A stretch of 31,951 nt of DNA. Source: an uncultured Christensenella sp. GTDB taxonomy: Bacteria; Bacillota; Clostridia; Christensenellales; UBA3700. A program made the translations under genes and the position numbers. The DNA lies in contig CAJTNW010000002.1 in the NCBI GenBank assembly GCA_910577795.1, positions 61,275 to 93,225 of the forward strand, in the 5' to 3' direction. The number at the start of each line of letters is the position of its first letter. The stretch's first letter is position 1. Shown piece after piece: positions 23,401 through 31,951 of the stretch. The notes under the pieces are model-generated. The model had not been told where the DNA came from and ran no database searches. It saw nothing but the letters and a program-made list of their open reading frames with translations.

Positions 23401-24402
23401 TTAAAGCAAAACTACACCTTTACTTTCACATTCTTCAATTGTTTCGTCATCCCAAATAGAACTTTGAACTTCGCCAATATGTGCTTTATGCAAAAGTAAC
23501 TGACATAATCTTGACTGACCAATACCGCCTCCAATAGTTAATGGATAGTTATTTTCTATAACATTTTTATGGTAGTTTGTTGTAGGCTCTAGCCCTTTTT
23601 TATTTAACTGACTTTTTAAAGATTCCGCATTTACTCTAATACCCATAGAAGACAGTTCAATTGCCCTATCAAGTTCAGGATACCAAACCATAATGTCACC
23701 ATTTAAAGCCCAGTCGTCATAATCAGGTGCTCTTAAATCATGTACTTCACCATTAGACAAGTTTTCACCAATTTGCATAATAAACACAGCACCATATTTT
23801 TTGGTTATAGCATTTTCTCTTTCCTTAGTAGTCATATTTGGATATGTTTGTAGCAATTCTTCAGAAGTTATAAAGCAAATATCCTTTGCTAATCTGTTTT
23901 TTATTTGAGGATAAATTGTTTGCACATAACTTGCAGTATCATAAATTACAGAATATATGTCTTTTACTATATTTTTTAAAAAGTCAAAGTTTCTATTCTC
24001 ATTAGTAATTATTCTTTCCCAGTCCCATTGGTCAACATAAACACTATGTAAGTTATCCAAAACTGCCTCTTGTCTTCTTATAGCATTCATATTTGTATAA
24101 ATACCTTCACCAACATTGTAGCCATATTTTCCAAGAGCCATTCTTTTCCATTTAGCAAGGGAATGTACAATTTCGCAATTACTATTAGGAATATAAGTAA
24201 TATCAAAAGAAACCGCTTTTTCAGTTCCGCTTAAACCATCATTCAAACCGCTATCAGTTCTTACAAACAATGGTGCACTTACTCTATGTAAATTCAATTT
24301 TTTAGAAAATTTATCCTGAAAATAATCTCTTAATAATTCAATTGCTTTTTCTGTATCTTTTACGCCTAATTCTGAGACGTAACTTTGAGGAATTTTTTCC
24401 AT
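23401..24402 (-). CDS. asnA: Aspartate–ammonia ligase (asparagine synthetase A)
   Basis: Full-length AsnA of 333 residues. LHRVSAPLFVRTDSGLNDGLSGTEKAVSFD near the start, QDxWDWE-like DQWDWERII, and the C-terminal YPLTIGGGIGQSRLCQLLL (class II synthetase motif 3, binding ATP) are family hallmarks. It makes asparagine from aspartate and ammonia with ATP going to AMP, in the cytoplasm. AAAGGAG lies within the end of the upstream TIM-barrel gene, whose stop is 2 bases before ATG 24402, so translation is probably coupled. Sharing an operon with an acyl-CoA synthetase and a sugar-phosphate-type epimerase is unexpected for asparagine synthesis. Confidence 0.96.
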   Translation of the reverse strand: MEKIPQSYVSELGVKDTEKAIELLRDYFQDKFSKKLNLHRVSAPLFVRTDSGLNDGLSGTEKAVSFDITYIPNSNCEIVHSLAKWKRMALGKYGYNVGEGIYTNMNAIRRQEAVLDNLHSVYVDQWDWERIITNENRNFDFLKNIVKDIYSVIYDTASYVQTIYPQIKNRLAKDICFITSEELLQTYPNMTTKERENAITKKYGAVFIMQIGENLSNGEVHDLRAPDYDDWALNGDIMVWYPELDRAIELSSMGIRVNAESLKSQLNKKGLEPTTNYHKNVIENNYPLTIGGGIGQSRLCQLLLHKAHIGEVQSSIWDDETIEECESKGVVLL

Positions 24403-24404
24403 AA

Positions 24405-25205
24405 TTACTCCTTTAATAAACTTTTAATATCGTCTATATACCTTGCAAATACAATACCAGCAGCAGCCAAATCTGGTTGCCATCTTTTTACCCATTCCAA
24501 AGTAATATATCCATCATAACCTATTGATTTTAAGCCTTTTATTGCATCTTTTAATGGAATATCGCCATTGCCTATCATTTTGTATACAGTGCTTCCATTT
24601 TCTCTTACAGAGTCTTTGATGTGAGTATATTTAATGTATTTGCCAATATTATTTAAAGTATCTTGAATATTTTCTCTTCCATATCTGTATGGATGATGAA
24701 TATCCCACAAAACACCAACATTACTCTCGCCACACTCTTCCAAAAACTTACATAATAATTGAGTGTCACAAAACATACCATTTGTTTCCATAAGTGGAGT
24801 AACACCAAACTTTTCACCATGTTTTGCAAGTGCTTTATAGTAACCTAAGGCTAAATCATAGTCGCCATCATCAAGCATAGCCCTATTAGTACACATTATA
24901 CGCACATATTTTGCACCAATTTTACCAGCAAGTTCTATATATGCCATTGCCTCTGCAATACTAGCCTCTATATTTGTTTTTGTTGCTATGCAAGCATTAG
25001 AAGTTAAAATCGGCACTTCAAGACTACCAAATTTTTGCATAGTTTTATCAATTTGTTCTGTGCTGAAACATTTCATTGTAGGAGCATACATTTCGCTTGC
25101 AATTCCTCTTATTTCAACACCATTATAACCTAAATCTTTTGCTGTTGCCAATATTTCGCTGAGTGTCCAGTCAGGGCAACCCAAAGTAGAAAAACCTATT
25201 TTCAT
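24405..25205 (-). CDS. Xylose isomerase-like TIM-barrel protein (sugar phosphate isomerase/epimerase)
   Basis: ATG 25205 is chosen, with AAGGAGGGAATT upstream, giving 266 residues; a longer in-frame start at 25241 would overlap the preceding gene. MKIGFSTLGCPDWTLSEIL and GYNGVEIRG open an AP-endonuclease-2/xylose-isomerase-like barrel. Candidate metal ligands in the usual order are Glu in PLMETNG, Asp-x-His in WDIHHPYRYG, His in HIKDS and Glu in TLEWVKRW. Family members isomerise or epimerise sugars, keto acids or inositols (IolE, Hyi, UlaE); the substrate cannot be told here. It lies 10 bases after the acyl-CoA synthetase and is coupled to asnA. Confidence 0.82.
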   Translation of the reverse strand: MKIGFSTLGCPDWTLSEILATAKDLGYNGVEIRGIASEMYAPTMKCFSTEQIDKTMQKFGSLEVPILTSNACIATKTNIEASIAEAMAYIELAGKIGAKYVRIMCTNRAMLDDGDYDLALGYYKALAKHGEKFGVTPLMETNGMFCDTQLLCKFLEECGESNVGVLWDIHHPYRYGRENIQDTLNNIGKYIKYTHIKDSVRENGSTVYKMIGNGDIPLKDAIKGLKSIGYDGYITLEWVKRWQPDLAAAGIVFARYIDDIKSLLKE

Positions 25206-25215
25206 AATTCCCTCC

Positions 25216-26883
25216 TTATGCTGTTTCAATTTCTGCCGCACTTTGAAGTTTTAACAACTCAATTGCCTCTTCACGCATTTTAAACTTTTGAATTTTACCA
25301 CTTGCAGTAACAGGGAAAGAATCTACAATTCTAATATATCTAGGCACTTTATGTTTTGCAAGATGTGATTTAGCAAGTTCTTTCAATTCCTCAGGAGTAG
25401 CACTTTCGCCTTCCTTCAAAATAATTACTGCCATTACTTCTTCACCATATTGTTCAGATGGTACACCAATAACTTGCACATCTTTAACAATAGGTTGAGT
25501 ATAATAAAATTCTTCAATTTCTTTAGGATAAATATTTTCGCCACCACGAATAATCATATCTTTAATTCGTCCAACAACTTTATAATATCCATCTTTATCA
25601 ACTGTACATAGGTCACCAGTATGCAACCAACCATCTTTATCAATTGCCTCTGCTGTAGCCTCTGGCATTTTATAATATCCTTTCATAATATTATAGCCTC
25701 TTGCACAAAACTCTCCAGCAACACCAGTAGGTACTTCCTCACCAGTTGCAGGGTCAACAATTTTTGCCTCAACACCATCAAAAACTCTTCCAACAGTGTT
25801 TACTCTATGCTCCAAACTATCTTCAGTAGTAGTTTGAGTGCAACCTGGAGATGCCTCAGTTTGACCAAATACAATAGTAATTTCTGTCATATTCATTTTG
25901 TCAACTACTTGTCTCATAACTTTTATAGGACAAGGACTACCAGCCATTATACCTGTTCTTAAACTACTAAAATTGTATTTATCAAAATCAGGATGCTCAA
26001 GCATTGCAATAAACATTGTAGGCACACCATGCACAGCAGTACATTTTTCCACTGTTATAGCATTCATAACTTTAGTTGGACTAAATGACTCTACTGGCAC
26101 CATTGTTGTTGCGTGAGTTATACAAGACATTAACCCCAAAACAAGACCAAAGCAATGGAACATAGGTACAGTAATAAGTAATTTATCTTTGTTTGTAAAT
26201 TTCATTCCGTCACCAATAGATTTACCATTATTGATAATATTGTAATGAGTAAGCATAACACCTTTAGGGAAACCAGTTGTACCACTAGTGTATTGCATAT
26301 TAATAACATCATGACAATCAAGAGCATCCATTACTGCATTTAGTTCTTCATCTGTAACGTTAACACCTGCTTTTGCTATATCTTCAAAGTTCATAAATCC
26401 ACGCGGTGTAGAGTTTCCAGTGCCGCAATAAACAATTTTCTTCAAAAAAGGGAATTTTTGGTTGTCTACATCGCCTTTTTTGCTGTTTCTAAACTCTGGC
26501 AATAATTTGTCAATTGTGTCAACATAACTATTATTTTTAACACCATCTATCATAACAAGCATTTTTGTATCAGACTGTTTTAGCAAATACTCAAGTTCAA
26601 ACTCTTTGTAGTTTGTATTTACTGTAACCAAAATTGCGCCTATTTTTGCAGAAGCAAACAATATTTCATACCATTCAGGCACATTTGTTGCCCATATTGC
26701 AACTTTGTCATCTTTTTTAATACCGAGGCTAAGAAGACCTTTTGCCACCGCATTACATCTTTCGTTCAATTCTGACCAAGTTTTTTGGTACTCTCTGGTA
26801 GTATATTTAATTGCTACCGAGTCAGGATAATTTGCTGCCAAGTCATCAAGCATTTTGCCTAATGTTTTTTCTATCATTTCCAT
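25216..26883 (-). CDS. AMP-forming acyl-CoA synthetase
   Basis: ANL-superfamily enzyme of 555 residues. The AMP-binding motif is YTSGTTGFPKGVML near residue 200, followed by PMFHCFGLVLG, VFGQTEASPG and the hinge motifs GWLHTGDL and GRIKDMIIRGGENIYPKEIE. The C-terminal lysine lies in VTASGKIQKFKMRE. It activates a carboxylic acid to acyl-AMP and then acyl-CoA. The layout resembles FadD/medium-chain acyl-CoA ligases, but chain length cannot be predicted. GGAGGTAA precedes ATG 26883. It is the first gene of a three-gene unit. Its 159-base upstream gap is AT-rich, and I could not pick a clear promoter there. Confidence 0.92.
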   Translation of the reverse strand: MEMIEKTLGKMLDDLAANYPDSVAIKYTTREYQKTWSELNERCNAVAKGLLSLGIKKDDKVAIWATNVPEWYEILFASAKIGAILVTVNTNYKEFELEYLLKQSDTKMLVMIDGVKNNSYVDTIDKLLPEFRNSKKGDVDNQKFPFLKKIVYCGTGNSTPRGFMNFEDIAKAGVNVTDEELNAVMDALDCHDVINMQYTSGTTGFPKGVMLTHYNIINNGKSIGDGMKFTNKDKLLITVPMFHCFGLVLGLMSCITHATTMVPVESFSPTKVMNAITVEKCTAVHGVPTMFIAMLEHPDFDKYNFSSLRTGIMAGSPCPIKVMRQVVDKMNMTEITIVFGQTEASPGCTQTTTEDSLEHRVNTVGRVFDGVEAKIVDPATGEEVPTGVAGEFCARGYNIMKGYYKMPEATAEAIDKDGWLHTGDLCTVDKDGYYKVVGRIKDMIIRGGENIYPKEIEEFYYTQPIVKDVQVIGVPSEQYGEEVMAVIILKEGESATPEELKELAKSHLAKHKVPRYIRIVDSFPVTASGKIQKFKMREEAIELLKLQSAAEIETA

Positions 26884-27042
26884 CTTCTTTACCTCCTTTT
26901 AGATAGTTATGTTAAAAAAATTTTTTGTCATTATTATGCTATCATTTTTTATCTCTCAGTCACACTTGAGGATAATATACCAAAATGATAATTATGTATA
27001 AAATATTATGTCTAATATTTAATTATTGTTAAGCCTAATATT

Positions 27043-27783
27043 TTATTGAGAATCTGCAAGTTGCTTTTTGTTAATGTTTAAAAACTTGCCCAAATCAAAG
27101 GCTTTCCAAGGGCTACTTTCCTCTGGTGGAAAAGCACGAAATACCATTTTTTCCTTTGTTGTTGGGTGTATAAACTTGATTTCTGTTGCCCAAAGTGCAA
27201 GATTGTATCCTTTTGACCTATTATCAGCACCATATTTCATATCACCAAAAATTGGTGTTCCTAAACTTGCCATTTGCACTCTTGCTTGATGTGACCTGCC
27301 AGTAATAAGGTTAATTGAAATAAGACTAAAACCTTGTACATCATCCAAAACTTTATAGTCAAGTTCCGCTCTTTTTGCACCCTCCTCAGAAAATGGAGCA
27401 ATAACAACTGTATTGTTTCTAGTATCCTTTTTTAAATAGTGTTCCAACTTACCGCTTTTATGCACAGGTACTCCGCAAACAACTGCTAAGTATTTTTTAT
27501 CAAACTCGCCTTTTCGTATAGATTCAGAAAGTCTACTTGCAGCCTTGGAAGTTTTTGCAAAAACCATAACACCACCAGTTGGTCTATCTAGTCTATGCAC
27601 TAAACCTAAATACACATCACCAGTTTTTGCATATTTTTCCTTTAGATATTGTTTTATCAAAGTAAGCATATCCATATCCCCAGTTATATCTGCTTGAGAT
27701 GGTATATTAAAAGGTTTGATAACCACTATAATATGATTATCTTCATATACAATATCCAAATCTTTATATGTTACAGGTTGCAT
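27043..27783 (-). CDS. RluA-family 23S rRNA/tRNA pseudouridine synthase
   Basis: The 246-residue protein starts at ATG 27783, with GGAGG upstream; an in-frame TTG at 27795 overlaps that ribosome site. HRLDRPTGGVMVFAKT holds the catalytic Asp66, with DNHIIVVIKPFNIPSQAD near the start (the KP motif) and LITGRSHQARVQMASLGTPIFGD (motif III) later. It lacks the N-terminal S4 domain of RluD proper and so resembles the shorter RluA/RluC-like forms; the target uridine is unknown. It is separated by 103 bases from the methyltransferase gene upstream, another RNA-modification candidate. Confidence 0.9.
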   Translation of the reverse strand: MQPVTYKDLDIVYEDNHIIVVIKPFNIPSQADITGDMDMLTLIKQYLKEKYAKTGDVYLGLVHRLDRPTGGVMVFAKTSKAASRLSESIRKGEFDKKYLAVVCGVPVHKSGKLEHYLKKDTRNNTVVIAPFSEEGAKRAELDYKVLDDVQGFSLISINLITGRSHQARVQMASLGTPIFGDMKYGADNRSKGYNLALWATEIKFIHPTTKEKMVFRAFPPEESSPWKAFDLGKFLNINKKQLADSQ

Positions 27784-27886
27784 TTTTACCTCCAAAATCT
27801 CATTAAATAGACTCTATTTATCTTTTGCATTTTATCTACTAAAATTAACTACCACTTTAATAAAAACATAATTTAATATTTAATTT

Positions 27887-28753
27887 TTATCTTTTAAACA
27901 CTGCTAATCCGCTACAACCACAAGGCAAATCTATACCTTCATTTGTTGGCAACGCAACTTCATAAGCATCAATTTCCGCCTTAAAATCTTTTAGCACCAA
28001 TGTAAGAATGTTTTTTATAACAATTGGCTGCAAACCAGTTGTATATGAATTTATTAAAAAGAAAAGTGGATTATCATTTAATACTTCTTTGCACAATTTA
28101 ACTAAATCAAACAAATTTTCTTCTATCTTCCAAGTTTCGCCATTTGGTCCTCTACCATAACTTGGAGGGTCCATAATAATAGCATCATATTTATTACCGC
28201 GTCTTATTTCTTTTTCAATAAACTTTTTGCAGTCATCAATTATAAACCTAGTGTTTTCTGTAGGTACTTCGCTAGATAAGCAATTTTGTTTTGCTCTATC
28301 TACCATCGCTTTTGCACTATCAACATGAGTTACATTTGCACCTGCTTTAGCACAAGCAACAGTAGCACCGCCAGTATAAGCAAACAGATTAAGCACTTTA
28401 ATTTTGCGTCTTGATGATTTTATTAACTCAGACATTTTATCCCAATTAACTGCTTGCTCAGGGAATAAACCTGTATGTTTAAATCCCATTAACTTGCAAT
28501 TAAATTTAAGACCTTTTCGCTCTATTACAAAATTTTGAGGGATATCTTGAGTAAATGTCCATTCTCCTCCGCCAGTTTGAGAGCGCTTATATATAGCATT
28601 TATGCCTTTATAACTGGATAATTTAAATTTAGCCGGCCAAATGACTTGAGGGTCAGGACGCAACATAATAAGTTTACCCCATCTCTCAAGTTTTTCACCA
28701 TTACCAGTGGCTATTATTTCATAATCTTTCCAGCCATTTGCAACTTTTGCCAT
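27887..28753 (-). CDS. Class I SAM-dependent methyltransferase, RlmI/RlmK-like
   Basis: 288 residues with no PUA domain. Residues 1–~115 form a beta-rich N-terminal region (WGKLIMLRPDPQVIWP, then KHTGLFPEQAVNWDKM). The Rossmann domain has motif I LNLFAYTGGATVACAKAGA (121–139), acidic VDSAKAMV and motif IV MDPPSYGRG (194–202), the D-P-P-S signature of rRNA methyltransferases of the RlmI/RlmK type. The likely substrate is 23S rRNA, but the base and position are unknown. It starts 3 bases after the ileS stop (GGTG upstream), so it is cotranscribed with ileS. Confidence 0.85.
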   Translation of the reverse strand: MAKVANGWKDYEIIATGNGEKLERWGKLIMLRPDPQVIWPAKFKLSSYKGINAIYKRSQTGGGEWTFTQDIPQNFVIERKGLKFNCKLMGFKHTGLFPEQAVNWDKMSELIKSSRRKIKVLNLFAYTGGATVACAKAGANVTHVDSAKAMVDRAKQNCLSSEVPTENTRFIIDDCKKFIEKEIRRGNKYDAIIMDPPSYGRGPNGETWKIEENLFDLVKLCKEVLNDNPLFFLINSYTTGLQPIVIKNILTLVLKDFKAEIDAYEVALPTNEGIDLPCGCSGLAVFKR

Positions 28754-28756
28754 AAA

Positions 28757-31700
28757 TTACACCTTTTTAATGTATAAAGTAACTTTATCACCATTGATAT
28801 TCCATTCTTTAGAATATCCTTCAATTTGTTTGTTTTCAATACTATCAGCAAGTACATCTGCTAAAATACTGCTATCTGACTTTAATACTTCACAAGATAA
28901 GCCACTTGCTACAAAACCAATATTAATATGGTCTGTAACTTCAAAGCCAGCCTCTTTACGCATTGTTTGAATTTTAGAAACAAGTTCTCTTGCAACACCT
29001 TCACGAATTAACTCGTCAGTAAGGTTAGTATCTATTGTTACAGTTATGCCTTTATCACTCTCGCTAAACATTCCAGCCTTGCTTGTAGTGTTTATTAATA
29101 AATCTTCTTTATTAAATTCCACCTTTGTGCCATTAATTTCAGCAATATGTGTACCGTTTTCCACATCATTTACAACTTTTACACCATCACAATTTGATAG
29201 ATACTCGCGTATACCACCAAGCAACTTGCCATATTTAGGACCAATAGTTTTTAATTGAGGTTTAATTTCATAACCTACAAAACTACTATTATCTTCAACA
29301 ATTTGTGCTTTTTTGATATTTAATTCTTTTGCAATAATATCTAGCATACCTTTGTCAGTCAATTTTATATCAGATTTAATATAAATATTTGACAATGGTT
29401 GTCTATTTTTCATATTAGATATATTTCTTGCTGCTCTTCCAAGTTCTACACTGCTAATTGCAAATTCCATATCTTTTTCAAGATTATTATCAATAAATGC
29501 CTTATCAGCAACTGGGAAGTCACACAAATGAACACTTTCTGGCTCATTTTTAAAGAAATTAACAACCAAGTTTTGATAAATTGTTTCAGAAATAAATGGT
29601 ACAAATGGTGCAATTACTTTAGATAATGTAACAAGTGTAGTGTAAAGTGTAGTATATGCTGCAACTTTGTCATCATCCATATCACTGCCCCAAAATCTAT
29701 CACGGCATCTTCTTACATACCAGTTAGATAATTGGTCAGTAAATTCACCAATTGCTCTTGATGATTCAGTAATTTTGTACTCATTCAAATCACTATCAAC
29801 CTCTTCAACTAAAGTTTGAAGTTTAGATAATATCCATTTATCCATTAGAGATAACTTGCAGTCTTTTATATTATATTTAGATGGGTCATACTTATCAATA
29901 TTTGCATAAAGTACAAAGAATGCGTAAGTATTCCACAATGTACCCATAAACTTTCTTTGTGCTTCGCTAACATTATCCGCACTAAATCTTGAAGGTAACC
30001 AAGGACTAGACCCTGTGTAAAAATACCATCTTACAGCATCTGCACCTTGTTTATCAAGCACTGACCAAGGGTCAACAACATTGCCCTTATGCTTACTCAT
30101 TTTAATACCATCTTTATCGTTAACATGTCCCAAAACTATACAGTTTTTAAATGGTGCTTTGTCAAACAATAAAGTAGAAATTGCCTCTAAAGTATAAAAC
30201 CAACCTCTTGTTTGGTCAACTGCCTCACTAATAAAATCCGCAGGGAATTGTTTTTCAAATACTTCTTTATTTTCAAACGGATAATGCCATTGAGCAAAAG
30301 GCATACTACCTGAGTCAAACCAGCAGTCCATAACCTCTGGTGTTCTGCGCATAGGCTTGCCACATTTAGGACATTTAATTACAACCTCATCAATATAAGG
30401 TCTGTGTAATTCAATATCTTTGTCAAGTCCACCAAGTTCCTTAAGTTCAGCCTTAGAGCCAATAACATGAGTTTCGCCACAGTCATCACAAACCCAAATT
30501 GGAAGCGGTGTACCCCAATATCTTTCACGAGAAATACCCCAGTCAATTACATTTTCCAAGAAATTACCCATTCTACCAGTACCAATAGTAGGAGGCATCC
30601 AATTTACACTAGCATTATTTTTTAGCAACTTATCACGCACTGCAGTCATTTTTATAAACCAACTTGACCTTGCATAATACAAAAGTGGTGTATCACATCT
30701 CCAACAGAATGGATAACTATGCTCATACATCAATTCCTTAAACAATAATCCTCTTGATTTAAGATTTGCAATAACAGCCTTGTCACCTTCTTTACAAAAT
30801 ACTCCTGCAAAATCAGCACCGCACTCTTCAGTAAACTTACCATCAGTGCCAACCATTTGCAAAAATGGTAAATTATATTTTCTACCAACATTAGCATCGT
30901 CCTCACCAAATGCTGGAGCAATGTGTACAATACCTGAACCATCAGTCAAAGTTACATAACCATCACAAGTGATATAATATGCCTTTTGTTTAGTGTTGTT
31001 TAAATTAAATAATGGCTCATATTCTGTGCCTTCATATTCAATACCTTTTTTGCAGTCTAGTACTTCATACTCTTCAAACAAAGTACCAACAAGAGCCTCT
31101 GCCATAACAATTATTTCGTCATTAGCCTTTATCTTAACATAATTCTCATTAGGATTCATACACAATGCAACGTTAGAAAATAATGTCCAAGGTGTAGTAG
31201 TCCAAGCAAGAAAATAAGCATTTCTCTCACCTTTTATAGCAAACTTAACGAATATAGATTTTTCCTTAACATCTTTATAACCTTGTGCAACTTCGTGAGA
31301 AGACAAAGCAGTTCCGCAACGAGGACAATATGGCACAATTTTATGACCTTTATAAAGCAAACCTTTATCTGCAATTTGCTTTACAGCCCACCAAATTGAC
31401 TCAATATATTTATCGTCATAAGTGATATATGGATTATCCATATCAACCCAGTATCCAACACGAGCAGACATTTTTTCCCATTCACCTTTATATTTCCAAA
31501 CACTTTCTTTGCACTTTTTAATAAATGGCTCTATACCATAGTTTTCAATTTCCTTTTTTCCGTCAATACCAAGCAATTTTTCAACTTCTAGTTCAACAGG
31601 CAAACCATGAGTATCCCAGCCTGCTTTACGCAAAACTTTGTACCCTTTCATAGTTTTATAACGTGGTATAATATCTTTCATAACACGGGTTAAAATATGA

Positions 31701-31870
31701 CCAATATGAGGTTTACCATTTGCAGTTGGTGGACCATCAAAGAATGTAAAATATTCTTTTCCATCATTTTTATTTACACTCTTTTCAAAAATTTTATTCT
31801 CATTCCAAAAATCAATAATTTCTGCTTCACGAGAACAAAAATCCATGCTTGAATCAACTTTTTTATACAT
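28757..31870 (-). CDS. ileS: Isoleucyl-tRNA synthetase, type 2 (IleS2-like)
   Basis: Full-length enzyme of 1037 residues. GPPTANGKPHIGH carries the HIGH motif (55–58), GWDTHGLPVE follows, the large editing insertion comes next, and KMSKH is at 590–594. The sequence TRVMKDIIPRYKTMKG, the length and the C-terminal extension without the usual zinc cysteines mark the eukaryote-like IleRS2 group rather than the ~930-residue bacterial IleRS1. IleRS2 enzymes are generally far less sensitive to mupirocin (established for the group, not shown here). Zinc-type Cys pairs occur internally (CPRCG, CDDCG, CPKCG). AGGAGAG precedes ATG 31870. Only 81 bases of upstream sequence remain, too little to judge a T-box leader. 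Confidence 0.95.
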   Translation of the reverse strand: MYKKVDSSMDFCSREAEIIDFWNENKIFEKSVNKNDGKEYFTFFDGPPTANGKPHIGHILTRVMKDIIPRYKTMKGYKVLRKAGWDTHGLPVELEVEKLLGIDGKKEIENYGIEPFIKKCKESVWKYKGEWEKMSARVGYWVDMDNPYITYDDKYIESIWWAVKQIADKGLLYKGHKIVPYCPRCGTALSSHEVAQGYKDVKEKSIFVKFAIKGERNAYFLAWTTTPWTLFSNVALCMNPNENYVKIKANDEIIVMAEALVGTLFEEYEVLDCKKGIEYEGTEYEPLFNLNNTKQKAYYITCDGYVTLTDGSGIVHIAPAFGEDDANVGRKYNLPFLQMVGTDGKFTEECGADFAGVFCKEGDKAVIANLKSRGLLFKELMYEHSYPFCWRCDTPLLYYARSSWFIKMTAVRDKLLKNNASVNWMPPTIGTGRMGNFLENVIDWGISRERYWGTPLPIWVCDDCGETHVIGSKAELKELGGLDKDIELHRPYIDEVVIKCPKCGKPMRRTPEVMDCWFDSGSMPFAQWHYPFENKEVFEKQFPADFISEAVDQTRGWFYTLEAISTLLFDKAPFKNCIVLGHVNDKDGIKMSKHKGNVVDPWSVLDKQGADAVRWYFYTGSSPWLPSRFSADNVSEAQRKFMGTLWNTYAFFVLYANIDKYDPSKYNIKDCKLSLMDKWILSKLQTLVEEVDSDLNEYKITESSRAIGEFTDQLSNWYVRRCRDRFWGSDMDDDKVAAYTTLYTTLVTLSKVIAPFVPFISETIYQNLVVNFFKNEPESVHLCDFPVADKAFIDNNLEKDMEFAISSVELGRAARNISNMKNRQPLSNIYIKSDIKLTDKGMLDIIAKELNIKKAQIVEDNSSFVGYEIKPQLKTIGPKYGKLLGGIREYLSNCDGVKVVNDVENGTHIAEINGTKVEFNKEDLLINTTSKAGMFSESDKGITVTIDTNLTDELIREGVARELVSKIQTMRKEAGFEVTDHINIGFVASGLSCEVLKSDSSILADVLADSIENKQIEGYSKEWNINGDKVTLYIKKV

Positions 31871-31951
31871 AATACTCTCCTATACAAAAACTTTATTAAA
31901 ATACTGCTTAAAAAACACACAATATATTAATAAAATAATATTATTATAAAT

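Noticed and set aside
26884..27042. Riboswitch or clear promoter before the acyl-CoA synthetase
   Set aside because: The stretch is AT-rich with no conserved core or well-spaced promoter boxes that I could defend.
31871..31951. T-box leader upstream of ileS
   Set aside because: Only 81 bases are available, with no visible T-box core sequence or terminator; the region is cut by the window edge.

Overview
The window is AT-rich with strong Shine-Dalgarno sites (GGAGG types), the standard code (TAA and TGA stops) and conserved Firmicute gene clusters: rpmE–DUF1385–prmC–prfA and obgE–yhbY–lon–engB. Together with an NfnAB-type transhydrogenase, a probable Re-citrate synthase, an AsnA-type asparagine synthetase and a DUF3343/cysteine-desulfurase pair, this points to an anaerobic low-GC Clostridia-like bacterium (inference; no species call). 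One gene has a good match to a mother-cell sigma-K promoter, which would fit a spore former.

Layout. Positions 1–4.1 kb are accessory: a cell-wall amidase-like protein with two peptidoglycan-binding repeats, then a GIY-YIG-like protein, a PLD-like protein, a frameshifted 2H phosphoesterase and a GNAT acetyltransferase. The gaps here are rich in inverted repeats. Positions 4.1–4.8 kb hold a cysteine-rich protein of unknown function behind the sigma-K-like promoter. Positions 4.9–9.6 kb, minus strand, hold obgE, yhbY, lon and engB (ribosome assembly and protein quality control), ended by a clear terminator. Positions 9.7–12.7 kb, minus strand, hold nth and the nfnA–nfnB pair behind a good sigma-A promoter. 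Positions 12.8–14.3 kb hold a divergent DUF3343 gene and a cysteine-desulfurase-like gene.

Positions 14.4–15.1 kb are a tnpA-only IS200/IS605-type element whose transposase is broken by a single missing base. Minus strand again from 15.2 to 22.0 kb: threonine synthase, preceded by a possible attenuator, a small P-loop protein, a probable Re-citrate synthase, prfA, a DUF1385–PrmC fusion and rpmE. At 22.2 kb is one plus-strand MDR-family gene that has lost its zinc and nucleotide-binding signature residues. Positions 23.3–26.9 kb are an acyl-CoA synthetase / TIM-barrel epimerase / asnA operon. Positions 27.0–31.9 kb hold an RluA-type pseudouridine synthase, a class I methyltransferase and a type 2 isoleucyl-tRNA synthetase whose upstream region is cut by the window end.

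Most of the window is housekeeping. The points most worth a second look are the DUF1385–PrmC fusion, the mutually exclusive hairpins before thrC, the sigma-K-like promoter, the amidase lacking a zinc histidine, the degenerate MDR protein, and a 14-base intergenic motif repeated near three gene groups. I found no CRISPR array, tRNA, rRNA or recognisable riboswitch, and no clearly new multi-gene system.
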